Position numbers and translations under genes: made by a program. A stretch of DNA of 32,485 nt from Verrucomicrobiota bacterium (GTDB taxonomy: Bacteria > Verrucomicrobiota > Verrucomicrobiia > Limisphaerales > Pedosphaeraceae). The DNA lies in NCBI GenBank assembly GCA_021325145.1, contig JAJPHR010000107.1:1-32485 (forward strand), written 5' to 3'. This document shows, piece by piece, positions 22,653 through 31,471 of this stretch (positions within the stretch are counted from its first letter, which is position 1; each line of letters opens with the position of its first letter). Below the pieces are notes generated by a model. The model worked only from the letters and a program-made list of their open reading frames with translations. It did no database searches and was not told the DNA's origin.

Positions 22653-23255
22653 ATGCAGACCACTGACCGCATCATACAACTGATTATCAGCGTTTTCCTG
22701 ATCGTGGGAGTTTATCAATTCTATTTCTGGTGCCAGCGCAACCAGTTAAATCGGCCGCGCGAGCTTCGCTCGCCGCTGGATGAGCGGATTCCGTACTGGC
22801 CGCGCTGGGTGTGGGTGTACAGTTTCCTCTATTACCCGGTGATCGTCGCAATCAACTGGGTGGTCACCTCCCCGCGCCATTACATGTATGTGGCCATCAG
22901 CTTCATGCTCCTGCTCGCGTTCCAAATGCTGTTCTTCACCGTGTTTCCCGTGGAGGTTCCGGTCGAGTGGCGGGCCTGCAACACGCAACGCGGGCGCTCC
23001 GAGCGGTTCCTGGCCTTCGTGCAGCGCTTCGACGCGCGCTCGAACAGTTTTCCCAGCATGCATACTTCCGTGGCCACGCTGACGGCGCTGCATTTGTACC
23101 CGGGATTTGGCCCGTGGGCATTTGCGTTTCCGGTGCTCATCGGGCTTAGTTGCCTTTTCACCAAGCAACATTACTTAATCGATTTGCCGGCCGGGGCATT
23201 GTTAGGCTGGTGGGTCTTCGGGCTCTTCAAGATACTTTACCTTGCTGTCCCTTAG
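22653..23255 (+). CDS. PAP2 family phosphatase / phosphotransferase-like membrane protein
   Basis: A 200-residue membrane protein with about five helices. The PAP2 signature is clear: NSFPSMHTSVA (131-141, H137) and KQHYLIDLPAGALLGW (171-186, H173 and D177). The first PAP2 motif (KxxxxxxRP) is not evident. This pattern, together with the FPSMH spacing, resembles the PAP2_3 branch that includes inositol-phosphorylceramide and sphingomyelin synthases. The substrate is therefore probably a phospholipid or polyprenyl pyrophosphate at the outer membrane face. It is divergent from the tandem membrane genes (about 175 bases apart) and convergent with the transglutaminase gene. Confidence 0.87.
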   Translation: MQTTDRIIQLIISVFLIVGVYQFYFWCQRNQLNRPRELRSPLDERIPYWPRWVWVYSFLYYPVIVAINWVVTSPRHYMYVAISFMLLLAFQMLFFTVFPVEVPVEWRACNTQRGRSERFLAFVQRFDARSNSFPSMHTSVATLTALHLYPGFGPWAFAFPVLIGLSCLFTKQHYLIDLPAGALLGWWVFGLFKILYLAVP

Positions 23256-23290
23256 CCTCTTCATCCGTTCCAAGCAAACCCGCTCTCCTC

Positions 23291-25405
23291 TCACACGCTG
23301 CTCCGAGTCCCTTCCAGACCTTCAAGGGCGCCGAGCCCGCGCCAAACCTCGCGCCGTAATGTTTCGCGCTCGGATTCATTCAGTCCAAGCGGGTCGAACC
23401 GGTGGCGGTAATGCAGGCGCAACAACGCGGCCAACGGCCCATGCAGCGGAGCCAGGGCGGGGTCCGCTGCCAGGCGCTCCAGCCAGTTCGACAGCGGTTC
23501 GCCTGGCTGACGCCCCCCGCATCGGAGCACGAGTTGCCTTTCCAGTTGGTAGAATTCCGAATCCAAGCCGGGCCAGGCTGGCTTGGTTTCACTTTCGTCC
23601 GATTTCTGGCGCTGGCGGGAGCGCCCTTTTTTGAAAACGATTTGATACAGCAGCACCGCGAGCACCGGGATCAATGACAGGAAGATATATTGCCGCAGGT
23701 GCGTCTGGCCCCAGCGCACTTTTGAAAACTCGAACATTATCCGCGACCACAGATCGGAGAGTGATTGAAGCGGCGATGCCTGCGCGGCCTCCTCGGCCAC
23801 CCACGATCCAGGTGTGGTGTCGAGATCATGCCACGCCTCGTCCTTCGGGTCCCAGACGAGGCACCAGGCATGAGCATCGCGCTGGCGCACCACGTATGAA
23901 TTGCCGAATCCCTCGTGCACGGCGTAACCCACGGCGTAGCGGGCCGGGATGCCAAGTTGGCGCAGCAGCAACACGGTTGCCGTGGCGAAATACTCGCAAT
24001 GCCCGTGGCGGGTTTGCAGCAAAAACCGGCTCAACGGCGTCTCGTCCGGGCGCAACGGCTGGTATTGCTTCTGCCACAGGCTGTAACTGAATTCACTCTG
24101 AAACACGGTGCTGATGCTCCGCAGTTGTTGCTCCCGGCTCAGCCCGGCGAGGTGATGCTCTTCAATGAACCGGCTCAAGCCGGGTTGCTCGCGAGGCGGA
24201 ACGTCCAGGTCTTCATTCGTGCGCGACAGGATGCTGTCCGGCGGGCCGTCGATTGTTTTTCCCGGTCCATAGCGCGCGTCAAAAATCACCAGGCCCGGTC
24301 CTTCGGCCAATACCGCGCCGGCGGTATTCCACTCCAGCGTGAACGCAAACAGGTTCTCCAGGCGCCCGCAGCCGCTGGGCAGGGGCAGCAGCGCTTTTCG
24401 TCCCGGCAGATAACAGGCGATGTTCACCCCGAATTTGTTCACCTTGTTGGGCAGCAAGACGTAGGTGAGGTTGGTCGTCGGGTTTACGCCCACAAAATCG
24501 GCGCGGGAAGTGCCGGCATACCAGCTCGTTCCGTTGTAAGTGCGATAGCTCGCCTCGCGCAAATAGAGTGGCGGCGGGCTGCCCTCCAGCGGCTTGAGCC
24601 GGATGATAATCTCGCCCGAGGTTTTTATCCGGCCCACAGTTCCAATCTGCGTCCGGCTCTGCCAGGGATCGACCGCACGGCCGCTGGAATGCGAGAACCA
24701 TTGGGGATTGTAGTTCGCCAGGACGCGTTGCAATTGCGTGAGGCCAAGCTGCCCGGCATACCCCAGGCCAATGGCCACCGCGGCTGCCGCCGCCCATACC
24801 GCCAGTCCAAACCGTGCTGAACGCTGCGGCCACAGCGCCCAAATCACCAACAGACCCAAGCCCCAGAAAAACGTTTTGCTCACGCTTGCATGCGCGCTGG
24901 CGGCAAACAGGCATCCCGCGAAATACCAGGGGACCACGTTTACCACCCGGCTTTCCGGCGGCCGCTGGCCCAGTTTTTTCGCCCGACGCCAGCGTCGCGC
25001 CAGGATCAGCGAGATGGTTTCCAGCGGCACCCCGTTGCGGGAACTGTAGATCTGCGCCGCCACGAACAAAAAGAACGCCAGGGGTAACCAGCGTATTATT
25101 GAGATGGCCGTGCGGGTGCTCGAGGAACTCGCAAGGTTCTGGGCGGTCAGGCTGGGGTCCTGCAGCAGGCCCCGGAAGCTCGCCGGCCCATCGTTGGTCG
25201 TGAATGCGTAAACCGTTGCCGCGAGCGTGGCTAGCGAGCAGAAAAGCCAGATGCGGCTGAAATCCTCGTCTGAAAATTCCCAGCGCGCCTTGATGAACCG
25301 GGCGGCTTCGAGCGCGAGCGCGAGCACGGCGCTGACGGCTAGAAAGCCGGTTTGCCAGCCCCAGAAGAGCAGCGCCGCGCCGAGCAAAAAAGGAGGTGTC
25401 TTCAC
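23291..25405 (-). CDS. Transglutaminase-like TgpA family membrane protein
   Basis: A 704-residue protein with about seven N-terminal helices (DUF3488-like, about 1-215), then a periplasmic transglutaminase domain. The catalytic triad is C470 in RHGHCEYFATATVLLLRQLG, the histidine of RDAHAWCLVWD (about 510) and the aspartate of WHDLDTTPGS (about 527). A single helix, YIFLSLIPVLAVLLYQIVF, is near 585, and the C-terminal cytoplasmic tail is charged and DUF4129-like. The domain order is that of TgpA, a membrane-anchored periplasmic transglutaminase or protease-like enzyme. The GTG start overlaps the DUF58 stop codon by 4 bases (GTGA), so the two genes are translationally coupled. A MoxR ATPase, the usual third partner, is not in the adjacent sequence. 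Confidence 0.93.
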   Translation of the reverse strand: MKTPPFLLGAALLFWGWQTGFLAVSAVLALALEAARFIKARWEFSDEDFSRIWLFCSLATLAATVYAFTTNDGPASFRGLLQDPSLTAQNLASSSSTRTAISIIRWLPLAFFLFVAAQIYSSRNGVPLETISLILARRWRRAKKLGQRPPESRVVNVVPWYFAGCLFAASAHASVSKTFFWGLGLLVIWALWPQRSARFGLAVWAAAAAVAIGLGYAGQLGLTQLQRVLANYNPQWFSHSSGRAVDPWQSRTQIGTVGRIKTSGEIIIRLKPLEGSPPPLYLREASYRTYNGTSWYAGTSRADFVGVNPTTNLTYVLLPNKVNKFGVNIACYLPGRKALLPLPSGCGRLENLFAFTLEWNTAGAVLAEGPGLVIFDARYGPGKTIDGPPDSILSRTNEDLDVPPREQPGLSRFIEEHHLAGLSREQQLRSISTVFQSEFSYSLWQKQYQPLRPDETPLSRFLLQTRHGHCEYFATATVLLLRQLGIPARYAVGYAVHEGFGNSYVVRQRDAHAWCLVWDPKDEAWHDLDTTPGSWVAEEAAQASPLQSLSDLWSRIMFEFSKVRWGQTHLRQYIFLSLIPVLAVLLYQIVFKKGRSRQRQKSDESETKPAWPGLDSEFYQLERQLVLRCGGRQPGEPLSNWLERLAADPALAPLHGPLAALLRLHYRHRFDPLGLNESERETLRREVWRGLGALEGLEGTRSSV

Positions 25406-26745
25406 AGTTTCGCCAGGCCCTCCTCGATTCGCCCCGCTTCCAGCGTGTGGAAACGGTGCGGCTCATCGCGCATCGGCCCCGGTTCCAGAACCTGCCCATC
25501 GCCGGGAGCGCGCACCACCAGCACCAGCAGCGGCACGCCGAGCAGGCGGATTTTTTTCACAAAATTCTGCCGTTCCTCGTCCCAGGCCAGCAGTACGCAA
25601 ATACACCCGCTCACCGCTCCCAGGTGGTTGAGGACGAGGCGTTCGAGCGACTGGAAGCGTTCGCTGACGCACACGCTGACTGACGCCAGGATCTCCAGCA
25701 TCTGATCCGAATGCGCCAAGCCGCGTCCCGAGGTGAAACAAAACGCCTCCGCTCCGACGAACAACAGGTCCAGCAACGATTCCTGCGTTTGGATGGTGGA
25801 TGCAAAGGACGACGCCACCGCGACCGCTTCCTCGAACACTTCGCTGTGCGGATCGTCGCTAAACGTGTCGAGCACCAGGGCATGGCGCACGAAAAACTCG
25901 TCTTCGAATTCCTTGACGATCGGCTTGCCCGTCCGCGCCCAGCTTCGCCAATGGATGTGCCGCAAGGGATCGCCGCGCCGGTATTCCCGCAAGGCAACGA
26001 ATTCCTCGCTCTGGCCCACATTCGATGCCAGCGCCACGCCGCCTTCCTGGTATTTCATCGATCCCGGCAACGCGATGGGCGGCAGCGGATAGCGCCGGGG
26101 CAGGATCAGCGCCGTCTGCGCGGCTTCCGCGCGGGCAAACGAGCGGAACAAGCCCAACGGATCGGGCCGGCCGAGGACAACCCCGGTAAAACGCAGCACG
26201 CCACGGCGCAACGGCAGGATTTCGAGGTGCACGTCGGTTTCCTGGTTCGGCGGCAGCGGCGGAGCGGCGGCGGCCTTGATGTTCGCGACTTTGAAAGGGT
26301 TGGCGCGCCGCCGTTGCTTGAAACGGAACGAACGCACCAGCTTTTCATCCGCCAGTTGCACCGCCTTCCATTCCTCGAATCCCGGCCGCCGATCCGCCAA
26401 TTCCTCCAACAGCGTCAGTCCGATTTGCGTCTTCGGACCGGGATTTCTGACACACACGCGATAGTGGAATGGATGGCCGACGGTTCCAAATCGCGGCAGC
26501 AACCGCGTGGCCGTAAAGCGCAGTCGAAAGAACCCGCCCCACGTCACGGCCACCAGTAAGACGAACAACAAAAGGGCGAATCCCTGGTAAGCGACTGTGT
26601 TCTCGGTGTCCAGGCTCACGACTGAGGCAATGGCCAGCGCGGCCAGCATCCCCAATCCGGCCGGCGTAAACCGCCGCGGCAGCCGGTACCAAATCCAGGA
26701 GATGATCCGGTACCCGCGATAAAGCATGCGCCAAAGCAAATTCAT
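25402..26745 (-). CDS. DUF58 domain protein
   Basis: A 447-residue protein with two N-terminal membrane helices (about 27-45 and 52-72) and a soluble part carrying the DUF58 signature YRRGDPLRHIHWRSWARTGK, followed by IVKEFEDEF at about 250-280. The C-terminal half is a von Willebrand A-like region with the metal-site-like LVLDTFSD. DUF58 proteins usually work with a MoxR AAA+ ATPase and a TgpA-type transglutaminase; here the TgpA gene follows directly. No MoxR gene is upstream: the 26746-26909 spacer is a repeat module. Together the pair suggests a periplasmic protein-processing or envelope-assembly complex of unknown target. Confidence 0.9.
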   Translation of the reverse strand: MNLLWRMLYRGYRIISWIWYRLPRRFTPAGLGMLAALAIASVVSLDTENTVAYQGFALLLFVLLVAVTWGGFFRLRFTATRLLPRFGTVGHPFHYRVCVRNPGPKTQIGLTLLEELADRRPGFEEWKAVQLADEKLVRSFRFKQRRRANPFKVANIKAAAAPPLPPNQETDVHLEILPLRRGVLRFTGVVLGRPDPLGLFRSFARAEAAQTALILPRRYPLPPIALPGSMKYQEGGVALASNVGQSEEFVALREYRRGDPLRHIHWRSWARTGKPIVKEFEDEFFVRHALVLDTFSDDPHSEVFEEAVAVASSFASTIQTQESLLDLLFVGAEAFCFTSGRGLAHSDQMLEILASVSVCVSERFQSLERLVLNHLGAVSGCICVLLAWDEERQNFVKKIRLLGVPLLVLVVRAPGDGQVLEPGPMRDEPHRFHTLEAGRIEEGLAKL

Positions 26746-26790
26746 TTGGCGCCGCCATTCTCTCCCGGCGGCCGAGTTGGCGCAACTCTT

Positions 26791-26903
26791 ATGAATCGAG
26801 CGTGTGATTCATGCGGAAATCATGAATCGTTCGGGTGAGGGCGGGCAGGGGACTGCCCGCCCTGCCACGGGCCGGGTGCGGCGCGCAGTCCTGTGCGCGC
26901 CGC
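26791..26903. repeat. Multi-hairpin repeat module, copy 2
   Basis: Nested inverted repeats are ATGAATC 26791-26797, GATTCATG 26806-26813 and CATGAATC 26821-26828. The first and third can each pair with the middle one, giving alternative hairpins. Then come a perfect 11-bp hairpin (AGGGCGGGCAG 26838-26848, loop GGGA, CTGCCCGCCCT 26853-26863) and a perfect 10-bp hairpin (GCGGCGCGCA 26878-26887, TGCGCGCCGC 26894-26903). It fills the spacer between the haloperoxidase stop and the DUF58 start. There is no T run, so intrinsic termination is not indicated. Confidence 0.85.
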
Positions 26904-26909
26904 CGTGTG

Positions 26910-28691
26910 CTACACGGTGATCGTCGTGCCGTTAAACTTGGTGAGGCTGAAACCACGGAAGTTTTCGTTAAAAATGCGGCGCTGATCGCGAAGGACACTG
27001 ATGGCAACGGCTTCGCCCAGTTTGAGGGATTCGTCAGCATCCGAGCGCCAATGGACGCCGGCCATGTTCCGGGCTTGAGAGGTGTTGGAGGCCAGTTTGT
27101 TGAGTTCACCGCCCACGGTGAGCGGCGGGCCGGAATAAGGCACGAGTGAAAGCCCGTCCGGTGTGGGTTGGACGGGGTTGGGAATGACAAAGGATTCGTC
27201 AAACCAGGCTTTGAGGATGGTCACGCAAGCACCGGCGACCGTGGCATGGCCCTGGCCATAGGAAGGGTGCAAGGGGCAACCTTCGGGAAACACCTGGGGC
27301 AGCAGGTAAGTGCCGTATTTGTCGAAGATCATTTGCGGGGCGGGAGACTGGAGCAGTTCGGAATTCGCCACGGGATATTGTGCCGCGCCGGTGAGAGTGT
27401 TGTGGACCAATCCGCCGTATTCTTCGGGCCGCAACCGGCGGTGGACATACCATTTCTGGAACCACACCGCGTGCAAGGCGCGGGTAACGACCTCGGGCAT
27501 CAAGGTGTAGATGTGCGGCGGGCCAAAGGTGGAGAATCCGACCTGAGTAAGCGAATTGAGATAGGGATTGTTCTGATCGTAAGGCGCGGCCAGCCCGCCA
27601 GTCTCGGAACCGGCTGAGAGCGGATTCAACAGGATCAACATCGCCAGGTAGTATTCCTGATGGAGAATATCCACATGAACATAATGGCCGGCATCGCGGC
27701 CATTGCGGATGTAACGGAGCGTGGGATCGAACTGCACGGCCTGGCTGGGCAAACCGCCGTTTTGAATGTGAAGCCACTCTGAATAATCGGTCATGTAATC
27801 CACGTTCGGCGCTGAGGTGAGCACGCGCTGATCGATCAATTGAGCGCCATAAGCCACGGGCAGCCAGCGAAATTGAGATTGGTAGGGACCGACGAGCGTG
27901 CCGGGGAGGTTGTCGCGAAACAGTGTGCCGGTGGTGACTTGTCCACCCACTTTTGGTCCGCGGAAATCGGACAATCGGGAGAGATCCGCCGCGGCGGCCT
28001 GGGTCAGCGGGTTGGTGTCGTACTCGCTGAAAGGCACGTCGCGCGTCAGCGCCATCCAGTAGAGTTCGAGCATTTCACCCGTTTCCTGCGGGCTGCACAG
28101 CGTCGGCGCGGGCGGCAGGTAGGTGGCATGGGAGTCCACGCCTTCAAGATCATAAGTCAGCCCTTCCTGGGGATCGACGAGCTGGTAACGGTTTGCGGGA
28201 TCGGGAATGCCCAGGGGTATCTTTTCAAAGTCGGCGGGATTGCCAGTGGAAAGCGCGTGCAGGTAAATCTGGTAAGCGTTGAGGTCGACTTCGCCCAATT
28301 GGTTGTGCGGCAGGCCCTTGGTGTAGCTCCCAATCTTGTTGGGATAACGGTTTTCGTCGCCGTTGTTTTCGTGCGGCGGGATTGGCTGCAGGTACTCTTG
28401 AAGCGCGGCCTGCACGCGGATTTCGTATGCCCGGAGCCGGCGGGCATTGGGATCGCCCACGGTGGGATTCTCGAGATCGATACCGCCGGGAGGCGTTGGG
28501 CAGGCTCCTCCTGAAGACCCTCCGTATGGGGATGCCAGGGCCAGGGTGGCGGCATTGGCGGTGGCACCGACAGCGCCGGCGGCGAGTGCCCGCTTCACGA
28601 AGGCGCGGCGAGTGTATGCCTGGCGCACCACGGGTTCAGGTTTGGTTGCGGGAGTTGTGGAAGAGGTCCCTTCTGTAGTATCGGCTTTCAT
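26910..28691 (-). CDS. Tat-exported vanadium-dependent haloperoxidase-like protein
   Basis: A 593-residue protein. A twin-arginine signal is present (TRRAFVKRALAAG, about 27-39, followed by a hydrophobic Ala-rich stretch). The vanadate pocket is recognisable: K413 and R421 in KWYVHRRLRPEEYGG, PSYGQGHATVAGA with H482, and R541 with H547 (vanadate-binding type) in ARNMAGVHWRSDADES. The KWxVHRxxRPE form matches the algal bromoperoxidase branch rather than the fungal chloroperoxidases. Such enzymes oxidise halides with H2O2; actual halide use cannot be read from sequence. Export by Tat fits folding with cofactor in the cytoplasm. It is a single gene upstream of the DUF58 pair, separated by the repeat module. 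Confidence 0.9.
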   Translation of the reverse strand: MKADTTEGTSSTTPATKPEPVVRQAYTRRAFVKRALAAGAVGATANAATLALASPYGGSSGGACPTPPGGIDLENPTVGDPNARRLRAYEIRVQAALQEYLQPIPPHENNGDENRYPNKIGSYTKGLPHNQLGEVDLNAYQIYLHALSTGNPADFEKIPLGIPDPANRYQLVDPQEGLTYDLEGVDSHATYLPPAPTLCSPQETGEMLELYWMALTRDVPFSEYDTNPLTQAAAADLSRLSDFRGPKVGGQVTTGTLFRDNLPGTLVGPYQSQFRWLPVAYGAQLIDQRVLTSAPNVDYMTDYSEWLHIQNGGLPSQAVQFDPTLRYIRNGRDAGHYVHVDILHQEYYLAMLILLNPLSAGSETGGLAAPYDQNNPYLNSLTQVGFSTFGPPHIYTLMPEVVTRALHAVWFQKWYVHRRLRPEEYGGLVHNTLTGAAQYPVANSELLQSPAPQMIFDKYGTYLLPQVFPEGCPLHPSYGQGHATVAGACVTILKAWFDESFVIPNPVQPTPDGLSLVPYSGPPLTVGGELNKLASNTSQARNMAGVHWRSDADESLKLGEAVAISVLRDQRRIFNENFRGFSLTKFNGTTITV

Positions 28692-28821
28692 GATTGATCC
28701 TTACTGTCAACGCGGCATCGGCGGCCCTCGCCATTCCCAGCGATGCTGAGTTCGTTGGAGATGCTCCACGGACGCGCACCATGCGCGAGCCGCCGAACTC
28801 ATTGGACGACCGGATGCGTGA

Positions 28822-28851
28822 ATTTGAATTCAGAATTCAAATCGCTTTTTA
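28822..28851. promoter_or_regulatory. Perfect 10-base palindrome in divergent spacer
   Basis: ATTTGAATTC (28822-28831) and GAATTCAAAT (28833-28842) form a perfect inverted repeat around a single A, followed by CGCTTTTTA on the plus strand. The near-zero loop argues for a protein-binding operator more than a terminator. It lies about 130 bases upstream of the haloperoxidase and 240 bases upstream of the methyltransferase, which are divergent. The rest of 28692-29085 shows nothing else I can support. Confidence 0.4.
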
Positions 28852-29085
28852 TTCCCACCGGAGCGAGTAGGAAAAACCCGCGTCGGCATGCGGTGGATTG
28901 CCCGGAGCGGCAACCAAGGAGCGCGGCATCCTTTAAAAGATCTCGAACTCCAGTTTTGAAGAGGTCAGAGCCTTCTTAGGTCGGCTGCCACGAGGTTTTG
29001 AATATGTTTCGGCAGGTGAGGAAAAGACTGGGATTGCGGTTGAGATCGGTATTAGGATTAATCTCAAATATTGAACGACAAGCCG

Positions 29086-29841
29086 ATGCAAGCTGACGCA
29101 CAAAAGAAAGACCGGATCGAAGTTTTGCCCATTGAAGAGGACCCGTTCTTCGCGCGGGACCTGGAGCAGATGGCGCGGGCGAACAATTACCGGCGCTGGC
29201 AGTTCGAGATGGTCGCTCCGCATGTCCGGGGCGCGGTGTTGGAGGTGGGCGGCGGGATAGGAAATTTCACGCCGGAACTGGCACGCCTCGCCAGTTCGGT
29301 GATCAGCCTCGAACCGAACGCGGATTGCCATCGGCAGTTGGTGGAGAAAACGCGGTCGTTGCCGAACGTCACCGTGTATAACATCACGGCGGAAGCTTTG
29401 GATGAGAAGATCGGCGCGGACTATGCGGCCGATACGGTGGTGTGCATGAATGTGCTGGAGCATTTGAAGGACGACGAGGCGGCGGTGCGCGCGTTCAGCC
29501 GGCGCTTGAAGCCCGGCGGCGTGCTGGTGTTGTTGATCCCGGGTGTGCAATGGTTGTTCGGCGAAATTGACCAGCGACTGGGGCATTACCGGAGGTATTC
29601 GCGGCCCAGCGCCCGCGCGCTCATGGAGAAGGTGGGGCTTACCCCGGTGAAAATTCGTTATTTCAACTTTATCGGACTTTGGGGCTGGTTCTGGAACGCG
29701 CGCGTGACCAGGCGAATTTCCCAAAGCGACGCCCAGATTCTGGTGTTTGATAAATTCATCGTGCCCTGGCAGTCGCGGCTCGAAGCGGTGCTGCCGCCGC
29801 CGATTGGGCAGTCGCTACTTGTAGTCGCGCGGAAGGGCTGA
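29086..29841 (+). CDS. Class I SAM-dependent methyltransferase
   Basis: A 251-residue Rossmann-fold methyltransferase. Motif I is GAVLEVGGGIGNFTPELA (about 49-66), the acidic end of strand 2 is ISLEPNAD (73-80), motif post-II is ADTVVCMNVLEHLKDDEAAV (about 133-152), and LKPGGVLVLLIPG follows. The later HYRRYSRP segment and W-rich GLWGWFWNARV are typical of methyltransferases that neighbour glycosyltransferases and GT-C-like proteins. It may modify a lipid-linked sugar or other envelope precursor, but the substrate is unknown. ATG 29086 is preferred; an in-frame TTG at 29071 with AGGA 13 bases upstream is possible. It converges on the membrane gene that ends at 29942. Confidence 0.85.
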   Translation: MQADAQKKDRIEVLPIEEDPFFARDLEQMARANNYRRWQFEMVAPHVRGAVLEVGGGIGNFTPELARLASSVISLEPNADCHRQLVEKTRSLPNVTVYNITAEALDEKIGADYAADTVVCMNVLEHLKDDEAAVRAFSRRLKPGGVLVLLIPGVQWLFGEIDQRLGHYRRYSRPSARALMEKVGLTPVKIRYFNFIGLWGWFWNARVTRRISQSDAQILVFDKFIVPWQSRLEAVLPPPIGQSLLVVARKG

Positions 29842-29941
29842 GGATTTGACCGATAAACAGGGTGGTTGGAGGTTGGTCCCAAAGCTTTGGCAGGCCGGGA
29901 AGTCGGGGGCCAGGCTGCGTTATGCTGACTTAAGCTGGGCC

Positions 29942-31435
29942 CTATTTTTGCGGCAGGCGGCCGATCCAGAAGCCACCGGAAATGTCGTGCCATTCGAGGC
30001 GGGGCAGAGCGGGTGGGGGCGAACTGGGAACAACCAGGCGGTCGCCGGGGTGCATTTTGTCGATCCAGGCTTCGTAGAGGTGGGTGGCCCAGGGCGTGGC
30101 TTGAAGCTGGCGATAAATTTTCAAATCGTCTTCGGGCATGAGGGCGGGTTCGAAGCCGACGATGTAACGCCAGCCGGTTTGAGGGTTTCGGTAAAACGTG
30201 TTGTAGAAGAAATCGAGCCGGGCGCAGTAGAAGATGCCGCCTTGGTCGGGCAACCAGCCCTGGAGGGCGGGATCGCGGGCGTCGAGGTAAAATTCGTCGA
30301 GGCCGCGGGTGTAGCGGCGGTCGAGGTCGTTGGTGGAATGCAGGAACAGCGGCACGGCCAAAAGTCCGCAGGCCATCAGGGATTTGGGTGAGGCCGCGGG
30401 CCAGGCGTGCGCGATGATTTCCTCGAATTGCAGCGTGAGCCAGACCAGGACGGCAGCGATGCCCCAATCGGCCCAGAAACGATCCGCCTTGAAGCCGAGA
30501 ATCCAGCAGAGGGTGATCATCCAGCCGAGGGGATGGGAGAACCAGGCGGGGGCGACGCCGGTTTGCTGCTTGCACCAGAGGAAAACGACGGCGATGAGCA
30601 GCAATGTTTCCAGTTCGCCGTAGCTGGGGGCCAGTTCGCCCACGAGCAACCATTGCGGAACGTGCTCGCGGGAAACGATGCGCGGAATCAGGACCGCCTG
30701 GTTGAGGAACTCGAACGGTTTCCCGGTAAAAAGCGCGCCCAGGAAACTGCCGACGAGCCAGCAGGCGGCCAGCGACAAAGCGTCCCGCCACCAGCGCGCC
30801 AAAAAAAACGGGGGCAGCAGCAAAAACCATAGGTACCAGGCGCCATGCACCCACACGGACAGAGCGATGGCCAGGGTGGTTAGGGCGAGCTTCGGCCACG
30901 CGGGTTTGTTGGCATCCAGTTTCGACCACGCGAAAAGCACGGCGATGAGCATGGCTTCGGTGAAGAGGTACGGACGGGCTTGGGAAAAACGGACCATCAG
31001 CGAGGGGACGGCCACCATTTGCGCGAGCAGCGCGGCGAGCCATGCCTCGGGGCGACGCAACCACGGGAATGGGCAAAAGAACACGCAGAGCATCAAGGCC
31101 ACGACCGAAAAGCTAACCAAGCCCTCCATGCCCAACCCGGCGCTTTGATGAAGGCGGCGCAGCAACCATTCCCAACCCGGGCTGTGGTCCATGGAGTATT
31201 CCGGGCGCATGACGACGATTTGGGTATAGGGCTGGTCCGTGAAAGCCTTGGCGACATGACGCCGGGCATCGCCAGCGGGCAGGAAACCATAGCTGATGAT
31301 TTTCAGCGGAATAAACAGCAGCGCGGCGGCGACAATGATCCAGGAAATGAGGTGGAGCATCCGTCGCGGCTCGACGGCAGGCGGGGGCGATTGGCGGGCC
31401 GGGGCGGTTACTGGCTCATTGACACTGGCGTCCAT
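29942..31435 (-). CDS. Polytopic membrane protein, GT-C-like topology
   Basis: A 497-residue protein with about ten membrane helices and a soluble C-terminus of about 100 residues. After the first helix (LISWIIVAAALLFIPLKII) comes an outer loop with LPAGDARRHVAKAF and YSMDHSPGWEWLLRRLH, then RPYLFTEAMLIAVLFAW, VWVHGAWYLWFLLLPPFFL, and later DRFWADWGIAAVLVWL. The acidic GDARRH in the first loop and the Trp-rich helix ends recall GT-C glycosyltransferases or O-antigen-type proteins, but no family can be named with certainty. It follows a smaller membrane protein gene after 36 bases on the same strand, so the two probably form an operon. Confidence 0.72.
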   Translation of the reverse strand: MDASVNEPVTAPARQSPPPAVEPRRMLHLISWIIVAAALLFIPLKIISYGFLPAGDARRHVAKAFTDQPYTQIVVMRPEYSMDHSPGWEWLLRRLHQSAGLGMEGLVSFSVVALMLCVFFCPFPWLRRPEAWLAALLAQMVAVPSLMVRFSQARPYLFTEAMLIAVLFAWSKLDANKPAWPKLALTTLAIALSVWVHGAWYLWFLLLPPFFLARWWRDALSLAACWLVGSFLGALFTGKPFEFLNQAVLIPRIVSREHVPQWLLVGELAPSYGELETLLLIAVVFLWCKQQTGVAPAWFSHPLGWMITLCWILGFKADRFWADWGIAAVLVWLTLQFEEIIAHAWPAASPKSLMACGLLAVPLFLHSTNDLDRRYTRGLDEFYLDARDPALQGWLPDQGGIFYCARLDFFYNTFYRNPQTGWRYIVGFEPALMPEDDLKIYRQLQATPWATHLYEAWIDKMHPGDRLVVPSSPPPALPRLEWHDISGGFWIGRLPQK

Positions 31436-31471
31436 GCGGCGGGTGAGCCTAGTTTCAAACCTTCGAGTGCG

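Noticed and set aside
26838..26903. GC-rich hairpins read as intrinsic terminators of the haloperoxidase gene
   Set aside because: There is no T run on either strand, and the same hairpins recur at 16730-16797 in another setting, so a dispersed repeat is the better explanation.
29658..31076. A 472-codon minus-strand frame overlapping the membrane protein and the methyltransferase
   Set aside because: It is Pro/Arg/His-rich, crosses a convergent gene end and has no motif; the frame at 29942-31435 has clear membrane helices instead.
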